DNA of 64,000 nt, from positions 41,351,116 to 41,415,115 of the forward strand of contig NC_088301.1 of assembly GCF_032854445.1 (NCBI RefSeq). Reading direction: 5' to 3'. Made by a program: the position numbers and the translations under genes. Positions 12,546-24,250 of the stretch are shown one piece after another; positions within the stretch are counted from its first letter, which is position 1, and every line of letters begins with the position of its first letter. The notes under the pieces were generated by a model. The model had not been told where the DNA came from. It saw only the letters and a program-made list of their open reading frames with translations, and searched no databases. This DNA is from Liolophura sinensis (taxonomy: Eukaryota; Mollusca; Polyplacophora; Chitonida; Chitonidae).

Positions 12546-13934
12546 TATGTCAGTAGTCACATCGTGTACCAAGCTGAAGAGACCGAGAATTGTGACAAAT
12601 AGTGCGGAAAGAGAATAAATTGCCACTGGAGGCCACATCATCATATCTTTGATCAGTCCTAGAATATGTAAACCATCTCGAGCTGTAACTCTACTCAGGA
12701 CACCATAATGATTTTGCTGGGAAAGGCTCTAGGTTTTTTTAATAGGTCACATTGAAGTCAACGACAAGTTTTGTCAAAGTTTGTCCGTGAGTTTTGCGTA
12801 AGGTTTCGGAGGCTGATGACTGGGAAGTGTGTTTGTCTTACTATACTTCACAGCTTCTTCCATTCCTGATCTCTCACTGAACTAAATGGTTCTATATTTT
12901 GGCGGTTTCCATATATTGCAGAGATTAAAATGCAGCTATTGGCATTGCCTGACGTCCAACGTTCCAAATTTTTGAAATCTAATTTTTATCTACAATACTC
13001 CTTTGGTAGCTCTGTCTGGATAGGACACTGTTCGCCTTGGTAGAAGATTGAATTCGGGGGATAACCATGGACACTTCATCAGTAGTGATGAGTTTTGTTT
13101 CATCAAGCTCACAACGTATTGTACTTAGTTGTCAGAAGAGAGGGAGTCAGTGTAGAGGTTTTGATTTAGAAAAACTTTTAAGGTGAATTGTATAGTATTT
13201 CCTCACATGTAAAAACAGCTTTGCCTCTATGTAGAGCAATGAAAACATATCTCGAGTTGAATTCAGATCCAGGGACCGAGTTTATGGGCCTGAAGCTCCA
13301 TTTCAAACCGGTGAACCCCTGTCAGCAACCGATGTTTCCCGATTTCAGCAAAGCTTTAATCACGGGGATGGTGTTGTGGTGTTTATAGTCGATTACCACA
13401 TATGAGTGACTGCCAATACATATATCATTGTATGCCGAAAAGTGGGGGCGAGCAGCATGGCAGCGAGTGTAGGCAGACATGTTGTAAACAGAACTCAGTG
13501 TCATTAAGTTGAAGTGTCTTTCTGACGAAAAGTAAAGCCTTTATAGTTGGATATCACAGGTGTCAAGATAGATCTCTGCCTGCTTCTTGCTCAGAAACGG
13601 TAAAACTTCACTGAATGGGATCATTAGGAGTTTTCCTTTGATGAATGCCATCGTCAGGAATCTTCTGCAAGAGCAACAAGAAGAATGTGCCTGGTGCTTA
13701 GTGTAGCGTCCCTTTGAATATAATATAATTTTGATGCCGTGTGTTTGGAATCCGGTGATTTTATTCATTTTCCATTACTTCAGACGCAAATTATTCCGCC
13801 AGATCAAACTGAGACGCATGTGGCTTATAAATCTGAATTTATGTGGCTTATAAAGATACCAGTTCCAGTTTTTTGCATCTTTTTTTTTATCCAGCCCCTT
13901 AAGCATGGCTTCAATGTGACAATATGAAAAATGA
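12546..13934. other. No recognised gene
   Basis: Short open frames only. A minus-strand frame at 13541-13768 ends in a coding-like KKQAEIYLDTCDIQL, but it has no family match and no clear splice sites. Confidence 0.3.
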
Positions 13935-14095
13935 TGACAACACAGCATTTTAAGTAATTCTAGTCCAGTGACATAATATAAATTGCAATTACCATCACTG
14001 CGTATTTTTAATTAATTCCGATAATGCCATGGCGCGTGCACTTTGCTACTGTATATACATGTACATTTGACTTGGAATGACACTCTGACAAAGGT
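13935..14095 (+). repeat. R1 dispersed repeat, left part
   Basis: R1 is recognised by 'atgacaacacagc', 'ctagaccagtgacgtctaat', 'aattgcaattaacatcactg', 'gaacagttagaataaaaccc' and 'cgctgctctggttttactct'. This copy has the left markers and decays after 'ccatggcgcgtgcactttgc'. Confidence 0.7.
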
Positions 14096-15359
14096 GAATA
14101 GAGTAGCCGAATTTCACTGTTAATTAATGTTTGTAACCATGTATTTGCATCGACGATACTGCTCTAGTTTTACTGTCTTTGCTGGAGTCTTTTATATCTA
14201 GAAGAATTACATCATACTCTGTAGAAATCTTCAGGACTGGTTTCTTGCTTATGAGTAACATAATGGAAAACTCCTGGAACTTAACGTAATCTAATGGTGT
14301 CTTTTGGAGGGGTCAACATCTGTCGAGTCATCATAACAATTTATATGATCATATACATAAAATATGACTAACCTTTATGGTGAAAATCTTTGTCATGTGA
14401 ACAACCTAAACACATGCCACACATAAATATTCACTTGATAAACCCCATACAGATGATACAGTCAGCGACTTGATCTCGATTCAGCCCTGGTCGATGTGAA
14501 ATTAATCCAGAATTGCCGTTTCGTGAACAGAGCCACCCTGATCTTCCCATTTATCGAATGTAACAAGTACAAAGAGACCACAAACTTAGAGCAGTCGTCG
14601 ATAGTTTTTATTATTAATTTCCTGAAATGTACCATGAAGACCAATGTTCATTTAGAAAATTTCCAGTGGAATCATTGCTGCAATATCATATTTTCAATAA
14701 ACGCAGACTTGGCATCACTGATGTAGAGCCCAATTTGTAGTCAAGCCATTATCATCTATCTGTGGATTTCAAACATTACCTGATTTTAAACAATCGAACG
14801 TTGAAACGCATAACCCACGCCTGGGCGTGATGTGGGGATTGATCAGCGTTTCCTGAAGTATCTGCCTTGTAATAGTTAAAGCTCGTGGGTGTGGGTAAAA
14901 CCGTGTCCATCTTACATATTTTGTTATCGACAACTTATATGGTACATGATTTGAATGCTGGTTTTACTCAGTCACATAGAACATACCTTGCGGCATTGAA
15001 AACTGTTAGCAGCTTCTCTTGAAGCCATGATTCCGTTCTATTTTCGTACTTGATATATACTTTCTTAGTTCTTTGGTGGTTTGTGTTATGCTTCGTTTTG
15101 GGAATTGGCCTTGCGAGCATTGACCTGAAATGTCCTTATTGGTTGACGGCTGATATAGGAAACTTTTGTACGTAAAAATAATGGTGTATGTAAGTCCTGT
15201 GGACATTTATATACACATTACCATAAGAGTGTGTCGCCTAAAGCATAAACTAATAACTCATAACAGAGACTACAGGGTGATCTACGAAGAAGAATATGAT
15301 AATCCTGGTTCAAAAGCGTATGGTTTAACTGGCATTATACTGCGTACAAGCGCTCTTCG
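14096..15359. other. No gene seen
   Basis: AT-rich, with only short overlapping frames on both strands. Nothing recognisable. Confidence 0.4.
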
Positions 15360-15550
15360 CTAGGGGCGTATAATTTGCTACTAATTAAGCAGTAAAACGA
15401 ACAGAATAAAACCCTAGCTGAGGGAAGAAAACAAAAGAGGCCGTCTTTCACCCACTAAGTGTGAGCATTTGCCATTGATCACTCGGTCTTTGGTCCTCTG
15501 GTTTTACTCTCTATCCTGTACGTCTTTAATTATATTAAGATTGTTCCCCC
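15360..15550 (+). repeat. R1 dispersed repeat, right part
   Basis: Contains 'aacagaataaaaccctagct', 'gtgagcatttgcc' and 'ggttttactctct' followed by 'atcctgtacgtctttaatta', the right-hand half of R1. Confidence 0.7.
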
Positions 15551-16215
15551 TGTTTTAACGAAATGTGCAGTTAGTCAAGACTCGTTTATTAATTCTGATT
15601 AATAATTGATTAATGAACATTCACTGTTTATTAATTCAGTGAATCATTCTGCAATCACAACTTCCGAGCTAATCAGCTGAAAAATCTTCAAGGAAACTAG
15701 GTCCGTTCTGTCTCCAAGTCCCGGTCCTTACGGGATGAAATTGCGGGTACAAGTGATGTTTCTACCGATATCATTCGGTCGCCGATTGTCATGGCCACAG
15801 AAACAATCAGTGGCGGGCAATGGAACCATATGGCAACGGTGATTTCGGCACACCGGATGAGTTTACCGTCAGCAGCTACATCAATAAAGGAATTAATTTA
15901 ACAGAGAGAACTACTGTATCCGTTGATGGAATCAGCTCCAGAGAAAAAAAGGCATCCAATGGTTGTTATCCAGGACAAGATGTCCTCTTACTGCTGGATG
16001 TGGTCACAGAAAACCCATGAACCGAAAAACGATCTTGGCAAGATGTGGCAGCGAGTTTAGCGTTGTTATAGGAATCAGGCCTGGTGACAGCATTACAACA
16101 AGAACAGTTAGGGAGAAGTGTGGATTATTGATTGAATGCTTCAATAAAGAAAAAATGGGAAAGTAAGTTAAGATGCTGAACACATTCACTTATTTAAGAG
16201 CAGGTTCATAAAACT
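15551..16215. other. Unrecognised, GC-richer block
   Basis: Between about 15740 and 16130 the sequence is richer in GC and CpG than its surroundings. It has overlapping plus-strand frames (15820-16020 and 15963-16166) that would join only with a frameshift. This could be decayed coding DNA from a mobile element. I recognise no domain. Confidence 0.25.
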
Positions 16216-16221
16216 AACCAG

Positions 16222-16400
16222 ATGCATGCATGTACGTATGTGTGTATGTATGTATGCTTAGGTTTTTACGTCATACTAACCATTTGTCAGTCATATTACG
16301 TCGAGGACTCATTAGATGTGGACAGACATTCAGTATCGCTTGTTACACTTCTGTCATTGATCGGGTCGATATGCCCATTGCTGCTGCGAGTCGTGGAATA
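16222..16400 (-). mobile_element. SINE-2 tail fragment
   Basis: A tgta microsatellite, then 'ttacgtcatactaaccattt' and 'gtcagtcatattacgtcg' followed by 'aggactcattag', matching the tail side of the fuller copies at 32.27 and 49.16 kb. No head is visible. Confidence 0.6.
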
Positions 16401-16911
16401 TTTCTTTTTCTAAAATCGGCCTTGTCCTCCGCAAAGGACCTGCTACGGAAAGGCGGGGAATCGGCCCCGGAGAGGTACGATAAGAAGGTGCAAATTTCAA
16501 AATCCCAGCAAAGTTCTGTACATTTGCGAATCAGAAGTATAAAACTTGGTCGAAGCAATCATGAAAATTATAATGCCATAAAAGAGATGGTTGCTTAGTA
16601 ATAACGCCCCAAAATGCACGCCCAATTTTTCATTCAAACGACGCATGTGTTTTTTATTTTCAGTGTGAAGATCAGCGTTAACCAGAAAATTATCTTCCCT
16701 GCGTGTTTTTTCTAAAGCGGGGCCCTAGTTCAATAGTTCAACACGATTCAACACGATAAATGTACAGCTACTAGCCCCTGGTTAAAAATAATTAGACACA
16801 CTCATGAATAAGAGTGCTAGAGATTCTGGACGCTCTGTCTATATTTACGCACAAGAAAATTGTGCTCATTGTAAATGTAAAACTTTTTTATATTTAGAGT
16901 GAAGGCGTACA

Positions 16912-17200
16912 CTTGTGGTGACAACACAGCGTTTTGAGTAAATCTAGACCAGTGACATCTAATAAATTGCAATTAACATCACTGCATTTTTAAATCTAAT
17001 TCTGCTTAATCCATGGTTCTAGGGGACGTGTAAATTGCTATTATTTATGCACTTATATGAACAGTTAGAGTAAAACCCTGCCAGGTAAATTGACAAGAGG
17101 CTGTATTTCAACGGTTACGTGTGACCATTAGGCAGCTGTCACACTATCGTCGCTGCTCTGCTTTTACTCTCTGCTGTACGTCTTAAATTATATTTGACCG
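16912..17200 (+). repeat. R1 dispersed repeat, near full length
   Basis: Carries every R1 marker in order: 'gtgacaacacagcg', 'ctagaccagtgacatctaat', 'gcaattaacatcactgcatt', 'gaacagttagagtaaaaccc', 'ttgacaagaggctg', 'cgctgctctgcttttactct', 'ctgctgtacgtctt'. About 290 bp. Confidence 0.8.
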
Positions 17201-18200
17201 TATAACCATGAAACACTAGTTTTTGCAGCAATAACTTGTGACGTTTATTGAGAGCGTTGCATAACACATAGAATCTAACAAATGGTACAAGGTGAGATAT
17301 GTACGCATATGTAAGTAAGAATAATTTACAATGTCAAACTTTAAACTGTCAGTCTTGTAGTAAAGTCTGCGAGAGAGGAAACCGTTTTGGTCTTTGTACA
17401 AATATAGGTCCATATAAGATGTACCATCTGGAGTATGTGATTTCCTATAAATCCAGCGAAGGTGAGCCCAATACGTCCCAGAGCAAACTTCCCTAATGAT
17501 GGTATGATAGAAACTCCGTTCCGTTGTTCTCTGATTCAACCGTATATTGTGCTACAAACGTTTGGATCGGCTCTAGTTACGTGCTCTGGGCTAGCAAGGT
17601 ATCCAAACCCGGAAGGAAGGACTACCCATAGACATATGGATGGGAAGGTGTACTTATTAGGTGCAATAAGCTACTGCCCGCGATTAAGGCGAAGTGGGTC
17701 CAGATGAAGAAACCAGAAATTCTAATCGTGCCTCTCGGTTTTAATGATATCGAAGATGCTTCCCCTGATGGACAGGATGCTAGGGGACTTAAAAGCTGCT
17801 CCAGGACATGTTGCTGTCAGGTTGGAAGACTTATGCTCCTTCGCGTCAAAAGGCGTCAACACTGAGAAGGTAGAGTTGTGCCACGCGTTAACAGAGGTGT
17901 GGGCCTATTCATCGAGAAAACAGATGGCCTATTTATCAGACACAGACATGCATTACTTGCTCCACATGACTGTACCGCAAGGACGGTGTTCACATTGCAC
18001 CGACATTCGTTGGCTGTTACATGAATGTCTGTTTCGAAGCAAAGATTCACCTGTTCGAGATTTGTACGGACTTTTTCTGAAAGGTGTAGTGGAGGGAGTG
18101 TATTGTAACAAAATATCGGGTGTTAATCCTTTTCTACACTAGTGGGTGTAATACCCTGTATTATAATTGATATAGGAATTAGCATCCGTCCATATTTTAT
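17201..18200. other. Two unrecognised open frames
   Basis: A 132-codon ATG frame on plus (17744-18142) and a 107-codon frame on minus (17216-17539). The plus frame contains a C-x2-C (GRCSHCTDIRW) but no family I know. Neither has good splice or promoter context. Fortuitous frames or decayed mobile-element coding are both possible. Confidence 0.25.
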
Positions 18201-18204
18201 TCTT

Positions 18205-18375
18205 GCTTGTTTGGCTTTGGGCCTCTCATTTGGCGGTGGTTCTTATGGGTAACCGGTTGTTGTAAAGGCACTGATAGCAGTATGGTATACTTGTCTGTGA
18301 AAAAACCCTTGAGCATCTGGGGTAATAACCTGAAGAGCTCTGTTCGAGTGTGTGCATTGATGATAAATCGTAGAT
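18205..18375 (+). repeat. Diverged direct repeat, copy A
   Basis: Shares 'gggtaaccggttgttgtaa', 'ggcactgatagcagtatggt' and 'gagtgtgtgcattgat' in order with 18598-18770. The spacing between the two copies is about 390 bases. Confidence 0.6.
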
Positions 18376-18597
18376 TTGTACAACCAATCCAATCATGGCT
18401 TTAATTACTAATTGCTTTAAGTGATACACACGTGTAATGGGAAGTCTAAAGTCCGCCAGATTTCAGTGGTTGACGGGGCACATTCCTTATTGTTATATCT
18501 CATTCTGGACTGTGAAGATAGTTTTATTATTTTCCCACCTATCCACCTCTGACCACAGTTGTCATTGTGTCCTATGTACTGTTGTTATTAATTACTA

Positions 18598-18770
18598 ATA
18601 TTAACTGTTTTGGCCTTTGGATGAAGTCATTGTCCTATACTAGACGGTTGTTTCCATGGGTAATCAGTAATTGTAATGGCACTGATAATGGTATGGTATG
18701 TTATGGTATGCGAAAAAAGGACATTTGGGGTCTGCCAGAGAGCGCTGTTGGGATGTGTGCATTGATTGTC
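18598..18770 (+). repeat. Diverged direct repeat, copy B
   Basis: Partner of 18205-18375, with 'gggtaatcagtaattgtaa', 'ggcactgataatggtatggt' and 'gatgtgtgcattgat'. It also contains a small 'ggtatgttat' internal expansion. Confidence 0.6.
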
Positions 18771-19294
18771 TGCCTGTGAAAAAACCCAGATCGCCATCTG
18801 TGCATTTAATCTAACTTATAAGTATCAATTTGGCCTCTTGGTAATAATTTGAACTCACCAGGCTCATTTGATGAGCATTTGGAATTCAAATAGGGAATCC
18901 GCTGGAGTTTTACCCCAGGGAATTCAGTACGGCTACCGTGTCAGCTTTTTGTCTTGCCCAAGAAAGCTCAATGCCATTTAGCTAAGCCCTGCATAAACCA
19001 GGATACTGCTGGTAATCTAAGCATACTCGAGACCAAGTGCTGGGATCACGAGGCGATCTTAGACTCAAATCTAAATTTTAATCTTTACATTATATATGTT
19101 CATTTCCGTTATTTTAGTTGAAAATTGCTGTACAATAACTAACTCAGAATTTACGTCATTAAGCAATATTTTGACATTGTTAAATTGGAAATAACAATTT
19201 TAAAGTGGTCCGAAAGTTTGACTTAAGTCTAAGATTGCTTGGCGATCCCGGGGCCCGGTCACTTGCATTGTGTGAATGTTATTGTATGTTTAAT

Positions 19295-19405
19295 GTAATG
19301 AAAACACGGCATTTGTAGTATTTCTAGACCACTGACGCCTAATAAATTGCAATTAACATCACTGAATTTCTTTACCTAATTCTGTTTATGCCATGATGAT
19401 CGGGG
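19295..19405 (+). repeat. R1 dispersed repeat, left part
   Basis: 'atgaaaacacggcatttgta', 'ctagaccactgacgcctaat' and 'gcaattaacatcactgaatt' match the R1 left half. Confidence 0.7.
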
Positions 19406-19923
19406 GATGTAATTTTATCCATATCTGATGAGTATGTTTTTCCTTTTATTTACAAATGCGAGATATGCGTATAATTTATTGACTGAATATACAGAAATAA
19501 TGTTTTCATCGCAAGTCATTGTTAAACTTTACACGAGGTTGTAAATAAAGTCTGATTTTGTGTTTTATAAGTATGTTTATATCACGCAAGCATCATTTTG
19601 TTGTTAAAAATAATTACTTGGCTCATACCACAATTACAGAAAAATTTACATTTGCTTTATGTTTCATATGCTATTACTATACTGCCTACCCCTCGCTTAG
19701 ACTCTATAATGAATCTAAAACCAGGAGCTCTATGGAATTTGGCTGACGATCATTACAATAACCATACATCTGTAATCACATGTAATCAGAAAATTCCACA
19801 TCCACACGGCCTGGGGCATGTTAAAAATATCCAACTTCATTTTCCACTTGTATTTTAAGGAGCTTAGCCTTTCTTGTCAGTGTAAAAAAATAATAACGGT
19901 GAACGTGCTGTATGTGTAAGTAC

Positions 19924-20880
19924 CTATAAAGCGTAGAGTAGAGTCAGTTCAGTCACGCTCGAAAAGCATGTGTAGATTGTGTACTGTGAACTAAATTTAG
20001 GACAGCCATGGTAATAGAAAGTTTGGGGGCTGTTCACGCATGTCTGTATGAAGGCCCGCTGGAAACAAATTGACAGGACTGCTTTGCGAAAATGACTGAG
20101 AGGAATTCTCAAACACTTCGGTGCTGGAAAGTCGAAAGCTTGGAATCCGGTGTCTGAGGACAAAGCAGCAAAGAATCGCAAATGTGTAGATGGGAATTCC
20201 TAAGACTGGAGTTACCGGTTTGGCAGATGAAAATGTCTTTTCTTGTTTGAGTTGCACCGGCGGCTGTCACCGACGTTAAGAGCTCGTTGTTTATGGAAAC
20301 GAAAAGATTTCCTAACCACACGTTTAACGTACGTGATACAAGCTCCAATCATGGCTTGATTTTTGTTAAATGAAATACATAAGAAATATATCGGAAGGTC
20401 GCTCTGTAACACACAGTATAGTTCATATTCAATAACAAAACGAACTACAGACTACGGTAAAATATTATAAGACGAAAGTAGTCTGTGGCATCATGGAAAT
20501 TTTGATTCCCAACATAGCTATGCTGATGGCGTGGTGCGCGGGATATTCCGAGTTCCATTGGGTTGTCTCTTGAAAAAACTGCCATCTGAAGGCAATTGCA
20601 GAAACTAAGGAATATTTTGGTTAATGTGGTAGTAAATTCCAGAGGAAGGTTCCTAAAGTTGAACTGTGAGGCCACAAGCATGGAACTATTCTTCGTGGTG
20701 AAGGTGAGAAGGTAAAGAGATACTATCCTTAAATCCTCTACCTTAAATTCATGTGGCTGCACTTCACGAAGGATTTTCACAGCTATTTTGTTCAAATCAG
20801 TCAAGGGGAAAAACTTTTCCTTAAGATTGAGACAACCATTGTCGCCCTGCTTGTTCGCAACAAATGGCTGGAAAGCTGTG
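19924..20880 (-). other. Possible decayed exons on the minus strand
   Basis: Reading minus, 'tgctgctttgtcctcag' at about 20165 is a strong acceptor and opens a frame (TGFQAFDFPAPKCLRIPLSH) that runs to a stop at 19924. Further upstream, 20690-20880 reads NGCLNLKEKVFPL, then, after a one-base shift, DLNKIAVKILREVQPHEFK before a possible donor. No family recognised. It may be an old pseudogene. Confidence 0.2.
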
Positions 20881-20905
20881 ATTGCAAGAATACAACTGGT
20901 CTGAA

Positions 20906-20992
20906 TGAAATAGCTGACTGTGCTATGAAATAGCTGACTGTGCTATGAAATAGCTGACTGTGCTATGAAATAGCTGACTGTACTATGAAATA
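20906..20992 (+). repeat. 20-bp tandem repeat, four copies
   Basis: The unit 'tgaaatagctgactgtgcta' is repeated four times with one base change in the last copy (tgtacta), followed by a partial unit. Near identity suggests recent expansion. Confidence 0.9.
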
Positions 20993-21419
20993 CACTACAG
21001 GCAGGTGCAAGTCTTACTCTGAAATACCCTTACTCATATCATCTTACCGAACGCTGAACGGTTACGGGCGAAAGACACCGGATAAATTATGTTAGTTGCA
21101 GTTATAGTACAGGCATGGAAGACACTCCTGAAGGTGTATCTTATCTGGGCCATTATGTATAAGATGGCGATTAAGGCCTCTCACCCGACAAAAATGATGA
21201 TTTCAATTTGTAATAAAGTTATCCGCTTTTGGATTGTATATATATCAAAGGATCCCGCATCTGCCGTACATATATATCCCCTTGTCACATGCCATGTGCT
21301 GATTTCAATCGACGTCAAAAATTATTGATTCAGAAACTACAGTTTCAAAAATACTCCATCAAACAGCTTTATTCTACTTAGGTGTAACACTCTTGTTTGT
21401 TGCTGGTAAATATGGATAG

Positions 21420-21663
21420 TGGCCAAGGTGGTTAGCACGCCAGCGCGGCGCAATGACCCAATAGCCTCTCACCATGTCGCAGTGAGTTCAAGTCCAGCTC
21501 ATGCTGGCTTCCTCTCCGGCCGCACGTGGGAAGGTCTGATGGTCGTGGGTTTCCCTCGGGCTCTTCCCGGTTTCCTCCCACAATAATGCTGGCCGCCGTC
21601 TTGTAAGTGAAATATTCTTTAGCACGGCGTAAAACACAAATCAAATAAATAAATCAATCAATC
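21420..21663 (+). mobile_element. Full-length tRNA-derived SINE (SINE-1) with target-site duplication
   Basis: The head has a Pol III A box (tggccaaggtgg, 21420) and B box (agttcaagtcc, 21485-21495). The body includes 'cacgtgggaaggtctgatgg' and the tail 'gtgaaatattctttagcacg' then 'gcgtaaaacac', ending in an (aaat)n-like run. The 12-bp sequence 'aaatatggatag' occurs directly before (21408-21419) and again after (21664-21675) the element, a target-site duplication as made by LINE machinery. Related copies lie at 2.4, 11.4, 24.9, 33.3, 41.6 and 55.1 kb. This tail type is common in mollusc sequence. Confidence 0.85.
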
Positions 21664-21839
21664 AAATATGGATAGACACCAAATATCTCTGGCGATCTGT
21701 GTCAGAGTTGCATTTAATTCCGTTTTACTCTGGCCTTGGGGGCTATATAAGCATTCATATTGGCTATTTCATCATGGTGCTTTAATAAACAGTTGGAATC
21801 AAAGCGTTTTTGAATAATTCTAGATTCTAAATTCCACTC

Positions 21840-22030
21840 GCCATAACTGTATTTTTAGTGCTTAAGCCCTGGTGCTAGCAGGCGTGTAATACACTACTAC
21901 TTGGGTGTTTACATTATAGTTAGAATTAAACCAGAAACCGTACTCCACCGGTTAAGTGCGAATATTTGCCAATTATCACGCTGTCGCTGCTCTGTTTTTA
22001 CTGTCCATACACACTCCTTACATCGCATGC
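21840..22030 (+). repeat. R1 dispersed repeat, right part
   Basis: 'gcttaagccctggtgctagc', 'atagttagaattaaaccaga', 'aatatttgccaattatcacg' and 'ctgtcgctgctctgttttta' match R1. Confidence 0.65.
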
Positions 22031-22399
22031 ATCGCTCTCTACCGTTCGCTTTACATCACTGCCACCAATAGACAAGAGTGACCTTTGGAACCTGTGAGAC
22101 TCACGTAGGCATGTTTAGGCTTAGCCTCATCACCTGTGTCCTCCGCGGAAAAATTCAATCAGCTTCATCGATATAATTGTTTTAGGTTTTAGTTAGAACC
22201 ATGAAGGATAAAGAAAATACATTTGAATAACGTATTATTAGAGACAAAGGCTGACATCACTTCATGTGTCATTACCCCAGTGACCAAGGCGTTGTTTCAA
22301 TATTTTTGTACAAAATTTGCTAGTGGTGGCAGTGATGTAAAGCGAAAGGTAGAGAGCAACACATGCACTTTAAGGAGTATGGTGCCAACACAGTATGTC

Positions 22400-22570
22400 T
22401 TTAATTATATACCTATATTTTGTTTAGGACAAAGGAATTGTTTACGGGCCACGAGATTGGAATTTATATTTGACGTCATGCCTTGGTTATCGACTATGTT
22501 TAAACTTATGACTGCTTCTCTCTTATATATTACCAGCTACATTTACCATTTATATATTATTTGTTAGAAA
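22400..22570 (-). repeat. R2 dispersed repeat, minus orientation, degraded
   Basis: 'atgactgcttctctcttata' and 'ttaccagctacatttacc' align with the minus-oriented R2 at 56.85 kb. The ends are unclear. Confidence 0.45.
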
Positions 22571-22784
22571 TTCAATTGGGAAATAGTGTTTTAGGTAGAA
22601 ATAGATCATGTGATTATCTACTTGGGAAGCCCCCTAACGGTTTGAGAGTGATATACGAATGTCGGACTTAACAGTAAGATCAATTCAATGTTTCTTAAAT
22701 TTTGCTGAGCATGCCAGCCATTAATAACAACATAATCACAGTGTATAAGATCTATGGCAGTAAGGTTTATAAGTAATCAGCCTT

Positions 22785-22870
22785 GAAATTCCAGGTCAAT
22801 AATTAAAAAGGCCAATTCCTACAACAACGTTCAAGACCAAATGACTAAGAAGGTATATGAAGTATAAAAT
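22785..22870 (+). repeat. R2 dispersed repeat, fragment
   Basis: 'ttccaggtcaataatt', 'aaggccaattcctacaacaa' and 'cgttcaagacca' match the middle of R2. Confidence 0.55.
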
Positions 22871-23234
22871 TAGGGCGTATCAAGGTGGATAAAATAAGTT
22901 CCACTGAAAGTGTCTTTTTAGCAGACATCGTGGAATAGAGGACACCCTGGTATTTGTGAACGTTACTGTAACGCAGTGAATTTAGGTATCTTGGGAAAGT
23001 ACTCATCATATACTCCGGTGGTTTAGTGTTTGCCAGGTATGTGTCTGTCATGTAGGATAATAGGACGCTGTCTTGGTATAGGGTACACTTGTCTTTGTGA
23101 CATGGAATGCAGTAATAAACGGTAGTAGGCTTAAGCCGGGCGTAGATCGACCTTGCGTCTTGGAGTAACTAGGTTTTTGGCGACTGGAAGCAACCAAGAG
23201 CAACTGGAAGCAATTGGGAGCTGAAGGTTTTAGT

Positions 23235-23436
23235 TGATCTACGCGAACTTGCAATCACCGATAACTGCTGACTCAGCAGTTTTCAGTTTTGTAAATTTTG
23301 TGCGACTCGAAGCATCCAGTTGTACCCAATTCCGTCGATCTACGCAAGCTTGCCATCAACGGCAACAGCTGGCTAAGCAGTTTTCAGTTTTGTAAATTTT
23401 GTTCAACTCGAAGCATCCAGTTGTACCCAGTTCTGT
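23235..23436 (+). repeat. Two tandem 101-bp units
   Basis: 'cagttttcagttttgtaaat' and 'cgaagcatccagttgtaccc' recur 101 bases apart, with 'gatctacgc' marking unit joins near 23240, 23340 and 23440 (as gatctacac). Likely subterminal repeats of the surrounding element. Confidence 0.8.
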
Positions 23437-23497
23437 AGATCTACACGTGCTTGCGTTCAGTTGGTCTCATTGATGAATCACATGCATGAGTTCCACT

Positions 23498-23590
23498 ATG
23501 AAAATGGCGGCCACCAAGTGGACCGATGAGGTAGTAAATAAGTTCGTAAATATGTGGAGGCTAAGCCCGTGCTTGTGCGACACCTCTTGA
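23498..23590 (+). pseudogene. MADF/Myb-SANT-like domain start, broken
   Basis: The ATG frame reads TKWTDEVVNKFVNMWRLSPC then LCDTS before TGA. Spacing of the Trp, the hydrophobic residues and 'P.L.d' fits the first half of a MADF/Myb-SANT-like DNA-binding domain. After the stop, another frame reads GTDKAYDVHMECN, which resembles the expected continuation, so one frameshift has broken it. In transposons this protein helps the transposase bind the ends. Confidence 0.45.
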
Positions 23591-24250
23591 CAGGCACGGA
23601 CAAAGCATACGATGTACACATGGAGTGCAACGAGGGGAATGGCTATAATTAGAACAGATTATTAAATTTGTCTATACTTTCACCGAAAGGTTGTATAAAG
23701 TTAAAAGCTGGAATACAAGGACAAGACAATTTTCCAAGAAACCTTAAATTTGCAAAGAAAAGAAACTTTAATGTATATTAGACATTATATCAATTACATC
23801 CACGCATCATGTACAAGGACCCAGCTATCATGAAAAGGTCACGTTGCTAAGTATCTGCTCACAGTTGCCGCCAGTTGTAGTCGACCTAAGCGAACCGAAA
23901 CTGAATCTGTTCAAACCCGCCAGTTGCTCACGATCGTAAGGTTTTGTCAAACTAAATGTAGTTCTATTTTAAAGGCAAAACTATCAACAAACAATCAACC
24001 CACATGTATCTTCCCCAAACAAGGCATGAACTATGTAACATCGGTTAAGTTGTTATGTTTATGAATAAGAGTGCAATCTGTTTATTTGAAATGAACTTTT
24101 CAGATACTGCACAATTCCACTCTGTATATGTCAGTAGGCATTGAAAACAGAGGCTCCTATCTAGTATAGTAAAACGTACTAAATTCTTACTTGACATACT
24201 TACTCATGACTACAGCTCTAAGACGACTCAAACGACTTCTTGTTCCCCTT

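Larger units (their letters stand above)
23130..23945. mobile_element. Harbinger-like DNA transposon remnant (tentative)
   Basis: About 0.8 kb bounded by related, inverted subterminal motifs: 'gttgatctacgcgaacttgc' and 'gcgactggaagcaac' on the left, and the reverse of 'ggttcgcttaggtcgactac' and 'aactggcggcaactg' on the right. It holds two tandem 101-bp units (23235-23436) and the start of a MADF/Myb-like protein. PIF/Harbinger elements encode such a DNA-binding protein beside their transposase. No transposase is left here. Confidence 0.35.
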
